A stretch of 5,281 nucleotides of DNA from an uncultured Ruminococcus sp. (GTDB lineage: Bacteria; Bacillota; Clostridia; Oscillospirales; Acutalibacteraceae): NCBI GenBank assembly GCA_902772755.1, contig CACYCD010000211.1:1-5281 (forward strand), in the 5' to 3' direction. Position 1 is the stretch's first letter. Every line of letters starts with the position of its first letter. This document shows positions 1 to 5,281 of the stretch, in pieces. A program made the translations under genes and the position numbers. The notes beneath the pieces were generated by a model. That model was given only the letters and a program-made list of their open reading frames with translations. It did no database searches and was not told the origin of the DNA.

Positions 1-1651
1 AGAGGAAAGAGTCTTTGGTGTATTTTTCATTGCATGATTCCGTTTGCTTTTTATCCGAAAAATAATCGGATAACGCTTTCATAAGCTCGGAACGTATCTT
101 CCAAATAAACAATCCTTCTTGCTCTTTTTGAGAGTTCTTTCCAATATATAAGACTGTCCACCAACGTTCTTTACCATTACTGTCCATACTGATAGGACAG
201 TTTGTTTTATTATGCACCCTCTTTGCAAGCTTTGTCGAAATTAAATTGTAATAGTTCCAATGCTTTCCGTGCTTTAAAGATAATTCTTTAAAGGTAGTTT
301 CTCCGCCGGAATCATAAAATTGAGTAATGACTTCAAAGCTTTCTTTATCGAATACTTCCGTGTCGTTCAGCAATTCGCCCCAATCGTCCGATGTCAATCC
401 CGGGTCATATATATCTGCCGGTGGGTACCAATCGGAATAATCTTCCTTCTCTTTGGTATTTTGATAGTTTTCCCAGTTATCAATAAGCCAACGTGCAGCA
501 TCAGAATTGATAGATATCCCGGAACCTTGTGGACTCCATTGTTGTGTTGGGAACAGGTTTTTCAAAACTTCCTGAGAAATGATATTATTTGTTCTGAAAT
601 CAATAGCTTTAGTTATGAGTATATCAACAAATCGGATACCATCTTCAATAAAACTGTTACATACTATGTAACCCGATGCGAAAATGCCCCTTGGTTCAGC
701 ACCAATCTTTATGATATAGACAGGGTCACCGCAATTGGTTTTTTTACTCTTGCATCGCCAAGTAAAATAAAACCCTCCACCGCTATTAACGGTCTTAAAC
801 ATAGCGTCCATACTATATTCATCATCTTCATTTTCCCAATCGTAATTTTTGGGATTCCATGCGAGAAGCCACGCATTAGTGCTATTGTTTTTTTCAGACT
901 TGCTTTCTTGATTGTTGTTCATCTCAGGCGACAGCCAAACATAATACGAAAATGAGGGAAAACTATCATACTCTTTATCGTTACTTGTAACCTCAGTGAG
1001 GCACATATCGCATAACGTAAGATAATCATTCGCATTAGGTACAGCTTTTGCCTTTGTTATAAATTCCTTTCTCAGTGTATCGGAAAAATCCAAAGAATTT
1101 CTCAAATAGTCTCTGTTTTTTGAATCAAGGTTGAGATATGTATACGGACGAATCCAGTATAAGCTGATAGATAAATTCCATCTTATTCCTTTTTGCTTAA
1201 TAACAGTTTCATACCACTTGCAGAAATTCTCCCTGTTGTTTTCCGATCGGTCTTTAGAGTAATCAAGGGCAGCGGAAAACATCTCCCATAAATTGTCAAT
1301 ATCGTGTTCATCTCTACCTTCAAACAGGTAAAACGTTGCACTCAGATTGTTCAGAATAGGAATACCGTCAAAATCTGACGGTACATCAGCAGAAATGTTA
1401 AGTATTCTTTTAAACTCCTGTGCAATTTTAATACGGTTTGATTTGGTAATTCCTTTGTTGAAAAGTCCGAAAACGGTAAACGGATCGATGTCAAAAACTG
1501 CTCCGTCTTTTTCTAGAGTAGGCAGTTTCATTCTCGTGTTTTTGTAAACGTCTTTTATAATATTAACAAGATCCGCTCTGTGGTGCTTATAAGTCCGCAA
1601 CTTGTCAGCAAGCTCCATATAAAACGGTATCCAGCTAAATTCGGCACTCAT
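1..1651 (-). CDS. McrB-like modified-DNA restriction protein, N-terminal part (EVE-like reader); 3' end cut by window edge
   Basis: Open for 550 codons from ATG at 1651 to the window edge with no stop, so the C-terminus is missing. Residues 1-250 form a conserved domain (DIDPFTVFGLFNKGIT at 54-69, LYWIRPYTYLNLDSKNR at 164-180) that I recall from the front of large McrB-type AAA+ proteins. Residues 259-395 are an EVE/PUA-like domain: AWNPKNYDW (264-272), GDPVYIIKIG (308-317), EPRGIFASG (319-327), WSPQGSGISI (372-381). EVE-type pockets bind modified bases, so this part probably recognises methylated or otherwise modified DNA. Residues 430-530 are a third domain (KELSLKHGKHWNYYN at 455-469, RWWTVLYIGK at 496-505) that usually precedes the AAA+ motor in these proteins. 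The start is set by GGAGGT nine bases upstream; an in-frame ATG at 1672 lacks a ribosome site. The Walker motifs lie outside the window, so a different effector such as an HNH nuclease is possible. The frame is certain; the McrB assignment is probable. Confidence 0.85.
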   Translation of the reverse strand, partial: MSAEFSWIPFYMELADKLRTYKHHRADLVNIIKDVYKNTRMKLPTLEKDGAVFDIDPFTVFGLFNKGITKSNRIKIAQEFKRILNISADVPSDFDGIPILNNLSATFYLFEGRDEHDIDNLWEMFSAALDYSKDRSENNRENFCKWYETVIKQKGIRWNLSISLYWIRPYTYLNLDSKNRDYLRNSLDFSDTLRKEFITKAKAVPNANDYLTLCDMCLTEVTSNDKEYDSFPSFSYYVWLSPEMNNNQESKSEKNNSTNAWLLAWNPKNYDWENEDDEYSMDAMFKTVNSGGGFYFTWRCKSKKTNCGDPVYIIKIGAEPRGIFASGYIVCNSFIEDGIRFVDILITKAIDFRTNNIISQEVLKNLFPTQQWSPQGSGISINSDAARWLIDNWENYQNTKEKEDYSDWYPPADIYDPGLTSDDWGELLNDTEVFDKESFEVITQFYDSGGETTFKELSLKHGKHWNYYNLISTKLAKRVHNKTNCPISMDSNGKERWWTVLYIGKNSQKEQEGLFIWKIRSELMKALSDYFSDKKQTESCNEKYTKDSFL

Positions 1652-1660
1652 TTTGACATT

Positions 1661-1666
1661 ACCTCC
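1661..1666 (-). promoter_or_regulatory. Ribosome binding site of the McrB-like gene
   Basis: GGAGGT on the minus strand lies nine bases before the ATG at 1651. It decides the start, because an in-frame ATG seven codons further upstream (1672) has only a T-rich run before it and would contain this site inside its coding sequence. Confidence 0.85.
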
Positions 1667-1682
1667 GAACATCAAAAATAAG

Positions 1683-1711
1683 ACTATAATGTTTTAGAAA
1701 ACCCCTGTCTA
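1683..1711 (-). promoter_or_regulatory. Sigma-A-type promoter of the McrB-like gene
   Basis: On the minus strand TAGACA (1711-1706, five of six to TTGACA) and TATAGT (1688-1683, five of six to TATAAT) are separated by exactly 17 bases. Transcription would begin near 1676, leaving a leader of about 25 bases that holds the GGAGGT site. The -35 box overlaps the TAG stop of the upstream tarJ gene, so the promoter uses the last bases of that gene. The spacer contains a 12-base dyad (GTTTTAGAAAAC, 1691-1702). No terminator separates tarJ from this promoter, so read-through from the polysaccharide operon is also possible. Prediction from consensus match only. Confidence 0.65.
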
Positions 1712-2737
1712 TAATCTCCATTCAAACACTGTTTTAAATGGAGTTTGTGAATCTGTCGCAAATACTCTGTGAATGTCGCCGAAGCTTTTTACCGGCTGAT
1801 CCTCGTAGATAATGGTTGACAGTTGTTTTTTTATTCTGTTTTTCTGCATCAGGGCAACTGCATTTTCAAAATCCACTCTGCCGCTTCTTGAAGATCCGAT
1901 CAAGGTCAAGCCTTTTTCAAGCACCATACGGGTGTTTATCGGAACATTGTTTTCCGACACGCCCATTAGCACAAAGGTAGCCTGCGGATTTGCGTGATCT
2001 ATCATATCGTTTATGGCATAGAACGATCCCTCGCCGCCCACGCACTCAAAGCCGTGGTCAAAGGAAAAACCGGCAGGTATTCTGTCTGCCGAAATAATTC
2101 TGTCAACAAAGGTGAATCTGTGCATTTTTTCGGGATTTTTACCGATCACAACTATTTTGGAGCTTGGCAGATTGGCTTTAATTACCTCAGCCGTTACAAA
2201 TGCCAAAGAACCGTCACCCCATATAGCAATCGTATCGCGTTTGGAATGAGAACAGCTCATAAATCTTGAAAAACTGTGACAGGCTACGGAAACAAATTCA
2301 GTGATGGCGGCAATAGGGAGTGGAATATTTTCAAACGCAACAGCACGGTCGGGGTGGATATCAACAAATTCCCTCATAAATCCGTCATATCCCGAGCTTA
2401 AAAACTTGCTGTCACTGCGGTAATTCTCAAAATAATAATTATTCTCAGCTTTCCCGTCAAGGTCGGCAGGCTGGTTGGGAATCATTACAACAGTTTGACC
2501 GGGTGAAAAAGTTCCCGTCTTGTCAATTATTACCTCTCCGCAGCACTCGTGAATTAGAGCCATCGGGAGTTTTTTTCTGAGTACATTTATATCACGCAAC
2601 CCTCGGTAATATCTCTGGTCGGCATGACAGATCGCCATATACCGTGGACGCACAATCACCCTGTTGTTTAAGTCTATATCCTCATATTTTACCGAAAAGC
2701 TCTGCGGGGAAATCAGCTGATATACATAGTTTAACAC
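1709..2737 (-). CDS. tarJ: Ribulose-5-phosphate reductase (ribitol-5-phosphate dehydrogenase), TarJ type
   Basis: A 342-residue cytosolic zinc-dependent medium-chain dehydrogenase that, by family, reduces D-ribulose 5-phosphate with NADPH to D-ribitol 5-phosphate, the substrate of TarI. TarJ hallmarks run along the whole length: ICHADQRYYRG (36-46), LPMALIHE (57-64), VVMIPNQP (83-90), SSGYDGFM (114-121), the nucleotide-binding WGDGSLA (173-179), DHGFECVGG (227-235) and NTRMVLEKGLTLIGSSRSG (268-286). Likely catalytic zinc ligands are C37, H63, E64 and E147. The four-cysteine structural zinc loop of classical alcohol dehydrogenases is absent, as in other TarJ proteins. The length matches the usual 340 or so. 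It starts with GTG inside the end of tarI (7-base overlap), with GGAGGA nine bases upstream, so translation is probably coupled and the two proteins made together; TarI and TarJ are known to associate in staphylococci. Very sure of family, fairly sure of substrate. Confidence 0.93.
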   Translation of the reverse strand: MLNYVYQLISPQSFSVKYEDIDLNNRVIVRPRYMAICHADQRYYRGLRDINVLRKKLPMALIHECCGEVIIDKTGTFSPGQTVVMIPNQPADLDGKAENNYYFENYRSDSKFLSSGYDGFMREFVDIHPDRAVAFENIPLPIAAITEFVSVACHSFSRFMSCSHSKRDTIAIWGDGSLAFVTAEVIKANLPSSKIVVIGKNPEKMHRFTFVDRIISADRIPAGFSFDHGFECVGGEGSFYAINDMIDHANPQATFVLMGVSENNVPINTRMVLEKGLTLIGSSRSGRVDFENAVALMQKNRIKKQLSTIIYEDQPVKSFGDIHRVFATDSQTPFKTVFEWRL

Positions 2738-3465
2738 AGCGTATCTTCCTCCAAACCATCAATGTTACTGCTGACAATTGCCTGAGCGATTTTATAATCG
2801 CTGATAGTGGTGATCTTGATATTGGCAGTATTGCCCTGCACCAATCTGACGGGAGTCCCCTTGATAACGCATATTTTGCAGGCATCGGTGAGTATGTTTT
2901 TCTCATCGGTGCTTAATTTAGCATACAGATCCTTCAAAAGACAAATTCTGAATGACTGAGGAGTTTGCCCCTGATACATCACAGAGCGGTCGGGGATAGA
3001 GGTTATCAGCTGATTGTCATTTGATGTGACAATTGTATCTACCGCCGGTACAACCGTGTCGCAGGCACCGTACTTTAAAGCACATTCGATATTTTCCTCA
3101 ATTGTGCGTAGGGTCACGAACGGACGAACTGCGTCGTGGGTTACGATAATATGCTCTTCGTCCTCGCCGTAGGCAGCTTCTATCTCGTTGATTATGTTAA
3201 ATATAGTATCATTTCTGGTATTTCCACCTGCGGTTACGACTACCTTGTCGGTGTTCAAGTCATATTTTATCAGCAGGTCATTCATATATTCAAGCCAAGC
3301 TGCGTTGATTCCTATATAAACAGCGTCAAGCTTTGAACACATAAGCATTTTTTCAAGTGTGTGAATAATAATAGGCTTGTCGCCGAGTGGCAAAAATTGC
3401 TTTGGCATACTGCCTACGTGCATTCTTGAACCCACTCCGCCTGCCAGAACAGCACCAAAAATCAT
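2731..3465 (-). CDS. tarI: D-ribitol-5-phosphate cytidylyltransferase, TarI type (IspD family)
   Basis: A 244-residue cytosolic nucleotidyltransferase that joins CTP and D-ribitol 5-phosphate to CDP-ribitol and pyrophosphate. Visible family motifs are the nucleotide-binding LAGGVGSRM (7-15) with PKQF (21-24), VTHDAVRPF (108-116, metal/substrate aspartate D111), YQGQTPQSF (164-172), TDAC (193-196) and GNTANIKITT (211-220). The same fold serves IspD of the isoprenoid MEP pathway. Direct overlap with tarJ and a neighbouring licD argue for CDP-ribitol rather than isoprenoid synthesis. I chose the ATG at 3465 because AGAGGT (3472-3477) sits six bases before it and the protein then begins MIFGAVLAGG as family members do. 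The frame stays open upstream to 3501, which would add 12 residues and overlap licD, but those residues do not resemble the family; ATG at 3471 directly abuts the ribosome site. The gene lies 28 bases after licD. Confidence 0.92.
   Translation of the reverse strand: MIFGAVLAGGVGSRMHVGSMPKQFLPLGDKPIIIHTLEKMLMCSKLDAVYIGINAAWLEYMNDLLIKYDLNTDKVVVTAGGNTRNDTIFNIINEIEAAYGEDEEHIIVTHDAVRPFVTLRTIEENIECALKYGACDTVVPAVDTIVTSNDNQLITSIPDRSVMYQGQTPQSFRICLLKDLYAKLSTDEKNILTDACKICVIKGTPVRLVQGNTANIKITTISDYKIAQAIVSSNIDGLEEDTLC
2747..2752 (-). promoter_or_regulatory. Ribosome binding site of tarJ inside tarI
   Basis: GGAGGA lies within the last codons of tarI, nine bases before the GTG start of tarJ at 2737. The strong site supports a GTG start that would otherwise look weak, and supports coupled translation of the two genes. 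Confidence 0.8.
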
Positions 3466-3471
3466 ATACAT

Positions 3472-3477
3472 ACCTCT
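3472..3477 (-). promoter_or_regulatory. Ribosome binding site of tarI
   Basis: AGAGGT precedes the ATG at 3465 by six bases. It directly abuts the alternative ATG at 3471 and falls inside the longer frame beginning at 3501, so it favours the 3465 start. Confidence 0.7.
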
Positions 3478-3493
3478 TTCTATAGATATAGTG

Positions 3494-4348
3494 TCAATCA
3501 AGACAGGATCTGTTCAGATCCAGTTTTACAAGGTCATGGTGAGGTACCTGCTTGTCCGTTGGCGGAAGATCCATATAATCGCCGAAAGCGATCCTCAGAT
3601 ACTCGTCATATCCAACGGGAATAGGGAACAGCTCACCCTCAAAAGGCTTATAAACAGCTGTTTCAAAACAGCTTTTCGGATATTTATTCATCATATAATG
3701 GGGACCTGCACAAAGCTCCGTTATGTACTCGCAGTCCTCAATTGGATAAGAGGTCATACGTTTTTCACAGTGCTTCCAAAGCTTAGTGCGTAAGCTTCTG
3801 CTGCGGAATATTCCAAGTATTATCTTACCGCCCAGTGCAACAAGCTTTCCGTGATTTTCGGGGACGACCTCGCTCATAAACAGTGAATAAAGCAGACAAT
3901 TCACAAGCTGCATAGTTCTTTTAAATCTGCCGTTTGGACAGCCGTCAAGCGGCATAATGTCCATTACCAGCCCGTGAGGTATATCAATAAACTCCTGATT
4001 TTGTTTTACACAGGTGTATTTTGTATCAACAAATGTTGCAAAGATGTTGCCCGTAAAAAGTGAATCAACATCTGTCTTGAAAAGTCTGAACCGTCCGTTG
4101 TTGCCTACCTGCCTGTCCCACTCCTTCAGCAGTATTTCATAGTCAGCCCTCGGCATAAAAACATCAATGTCATCATCCCAGGGAATGAAGCCACCGTGCC
4201 TGAGCGTTCCTATGCAGCAGCCTCCGCAGAAGTAAAACAGCAAGCCGTTTTTTTCACAAAAATCCTTGAATACCCTCAGTGATTCCAGTTCCTTCAACTG
4301 CAATTCTCTTATGGTTTCCTTTGATAGCTTAATAGGTTCAGACATCAC
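3494..4348 (-). CDS. LicD-family phosphotransferase, candidate ribitol-phosphate transferase
   Basis: A 284-residue LicD/fukutin-type nucleotidyltransferase-fold protein. The diagnostic signature spans 41-62: CGGCCIGTLRHGGFIPW followed by the metal-binding DDDID (58-62). Later family landmarks are HGLVMDIMPLDG (125-136) and FGDYMDLPP (255-263). LicD proteins transfer phosphocholine, or in related families ribitol phosphate, from a CDP carrier to a sugar. With tarI and tarJ immediately downstream and no choline genes in view, CDP-ribitol is the most likely donor; this is inference. There is no signal peptide. A hydrophobic stretch around 147-159 is short and probably buried. The start is either GTG at 4348 or ATG at 4345; the TGATG arrangement with the preceding glycosyltransferase stop means coupled translation. 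A modest AAGGA lies nine bases before the GTG and twelve before the ATG. Family assignment firm, donor uncertain. Confidence 0.9.
   Translation of the reverse strand: MMSEPIKLSKETIRELQLKELESLRVFKDFCEKNGLLFYFCGGCCIGTLRHGGFIPWDDDIDVFMPRADYEILLKEWDRQVGNNGRFRLFKTDVDSLFTGNIFATFVDTKYTCVKQNQEFIDIPHGLVMDIMPLDGCPNGRFKRTMQLVNCLLYSLFMSEVVPENHGKLVALGGKIILGIFRSRSLRTKLWKHCEKRMTSYPIEDCEYITELCAGPHYMMNKYPKSCFETAVYKPFEGELFPIPVGYDEYLRIAFGDYMDLPPTDKQVPHHDLVKLDLNRSCLD
3506..3521 (-). repeat. Perfect 16-base inverted repeat at the end of licD
   Basis: GGATCTG, two bases, CAGATCC. In the transcript it could fold as a six-pair stem with a GAAC loop, covering the last licD codons and ending 28 bases before the tarI ribosome site. 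No U-run follows, so it is not a terminator. It may affect tarI translation or message stability, or be chance within coding sequence. Confidence 0.5.
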
Positions 4349-5281
4349 ATTTTACCGTCCTTGGAATTTTTTATCACTGCTTTTTTAACATCTTCAATGT
4401 GCTTTTGGGCAGAGCCGTCAAGCGACTCTTTCCATGAAGGCAGCTTTATCAGTCCGACAACCGTGCCTATGCCGTAGGCTATGTGCAGCAAGGGGAATAG
4501 CAGTGGAAGCAGTATAAAATGTGGTTGGACTTCTCTGACTGCAAAGCAGGTAACGGTGTTTACAACGTCAAACATAGCATACAGAAAAATCAGAATGTTG
4601 AGAAATATCGGCACGCCCCAAAGTGCAAATATCACACAAAACAGTATCGCCATTACAAATAAAAACGGAACAAAGTGAAAATAACTCAAACACTGTCTGC
4701 ACACGCCCAGGGTCAGTCCGATCCATTTTCCGTTGCCGTATTTTTGTTTTATCATATTGGGAAGAGTATTTCTGGTCATTTGATAAGAAATAATATCGGG
4801 ACAACAGCACAATTTGTAGCCTGCCTGTCTCATTCTGTAGTGTATCTCATTATCCTCGGTTCTTCCCAGAGAGTCGTTGAAGCCACCCACCGTGGCAAAT
4901 ACCTCTCTGCGATAGGCAGCGTGGAACATACTGTCCTGATATTCCTTTTTAATGGGCTGTCTGCGATATGAGGCGATAGAGGAGCCGAATAGTGATTCCT
5001 CGGCAGCCAGCAGAGTGAGCTTCCACGGTGACATACCTGCGGTGATGTTGGGACGTCCTCCGCCGGTAATATCCTCGCCTTCCTTAATGTGCATAACATT
5101 ACGTGAAATAAAGTTCCTTGGGATATGGGCATGAGCGTCTACACGGATAATAATATCCCCGACAGCTACCTTCAAGGCTTCATTCCAAGCGGAGGCTTGG
5201 TTTTTGCCGTGATTATTTACCACTCTGACCGACATAAATTTATAGTCACAGTTGCTCTTTTTAAAATCCCTCATCATCTCA
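4345..5281 (-). CDS. Membrane-anchored family 2 glycosyltransferase, 5' end cut by window edge
   Basis: The reading frame enters from the right edge (a GAG codon precedes the first visible methionines at 5277 and 5274), so the true N-terminus, with the usual IIP-YNE strand and a DG-S-DGT segment, lies outside. The visible 310 residues (numbered from 5277) hold the GT-A core: ASAWNEALKVAVGDIIIRVDAHAH (28-51 with the metal-binding DAH at 47-49), GGGRPN (72-77), HAAYRREVFATVGGFND (119-135), the putative base TED (140-142) and QKYGNGKW (178-185). Three hydrophobic segments follow at about 202-220, 222-246 and 253-276, then a basic cytosolic tail. This layout is typical of succinoglycan/capsule-type glycosyltransferases that add a sugar to a lipid-linked glycan on the inner face of the membrane. 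The sugar specificity cannot be read. Its TGA stop overlaps the licD start, so both probably act on the same glycan. Confidence 0.9.
   Translation of the reverse strand, partial: EMMRDFKKSNCDYKFMSVRVVNNHGKNQASAWNEALKVAVGDIIIRVDAHAHIPRNFISRNVMHIKEGEDITGGGRPNITAGMSPWKLTLLAAEESLFGSSIASYRRQPIKKEYQDSMFHAAYRREVFATVGGFNDSLGRTEDNEIHYRMRQAGYKLCCCPDIISYQMTRNTLPNMIKQKYGNGKWIGLTLGVCRQCLSYFHFVPFLFVMAILFCVIFALWGVPIFLNILIFLYAMFDVVNTVTCFAVREVQPHFILLPLLFPLLHIAYGIGTVVGLIKLPSWKESLDGSAQKHIEDVKKAVIKNSKDGKM

Noticed and set aside
51..73. Inverted repeat TTATCCGA-N7-TCGGATAA
   Set aside because: It lies inside the McrB-like coding frame, where it encodes a repeated SD..SD residue pattern. No U-run follows on either strand, so it is not a convincing terminator; likely coincidence.
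272..293. Two copies of CTTTAAAG fourteen bases apart
   Set aside because: Both fall in frame within the third domain of the McrB-like protein (FKELSLK region). Short AT-rich coincidence.
320..955. Plus-strand open frame of 211 codons
   Set aside because: It lies wholly antisense to the McrB-like gene, which has recognisable domains in its own frame. No ribosome site precedes it and its residues resemble no family I know.
1347..1547. Plus-strand open frame of 66 codons
   Set aside because: Antisense to the conserved N-terminal domain of the McrB-like protein; no ribosome site or family resemblance.
1685..1690. TATAAT on the plus strand as a divergent promoter
   Set aside because: No -35 box lies at the right distance (the bases around 1662-1667 are CCTCCG) and no plus-strand gene follows.
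1652..1708. Intrinsic terminator after tarJ
   Set aside because: No GC-rich stem followed by a U-run is present in this gap; the short dyad GTTTTAGAAAAC is too weak.
2731..3465. Identity as IspD of the MEP isoprenoid pathway
   Set aside because: The motifs alone allow it, but the overlap with a clear tarJ and the adjacent licD make ribitol 5-phosphate the far more likely substrate.
3466..3501. Longer start for tarI at 3501
   Set aside because: It would add twelve residues unlike other family members, overlap licD, and place the AGAGGT site inside the gene. The start at 3465 is better spaced.

Overview
The window comes from a low-to-moderate GC Firmicute and all five genes lie on the minus strand, so transcription runs from high to low coordinates. 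Strong GGAGG-type ribosome sites, tight gene packing and the wording of the protein families (LicD, TarI/TarJ, an McrB-type N-terminus) suggest a gut or rumen clostridium of the Ruminococcus/Oscillospiraceae kind. That placement is an inference from recall of families, not from an alignment.

Right and centre (5281 down to 1709): a surface-polysaccharide operon. A family 2 glycosyltransferase with three C-terminal membrane segments (5' end outside the window) is stop/start coupled to a LicD-family phosphotransferase. After 28 bases comes a CDP-ribitol synthase (TarI), whose end overlaps a GTG-started ribulose-5-phosphate reductase (TarJ) by 7 bases. TarJ makes ribitol 5-phosphate, TarI activates it to CDP-ribitol, and the LicD protein is the obvious candidate to move ribitol phosphate onto a glycan built by the glycosyltransferase. 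No TarL/TagF-type polymerase and no choline genes (LicA/B/C) are visible here.

Left (1651 down to 1): an uninterrupted reading frame of 550 codons that runs off the left edge without a stop. It is the N-terminal part of an McrB-like defence protein: a roughly 250-residue conserved N-terminal domain, an EVE/PUA-like modified-base reader (AWNPKNYDW...EPRGIFASG...WSPQGSGISI) and a third small domain. The expected AAA+ GTPase motor would lie beyond the left edge, with an McrC partner possible after it. This gene has its own good sigma-A-type promoter, whose -35 box overlaps the tarJ stop codon, and a clear ribosome site, so it looks like a separate transcription unit placed directly behind the polysaccharide operon. 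Hand-counted sample blocks suggest it is more AT-rich than the operon.

There is no gene-free stretch longer than about 60 bases. I see no tRNA, rRNA, CRISPR array, insertion sequence or clear intrinsic terminator.
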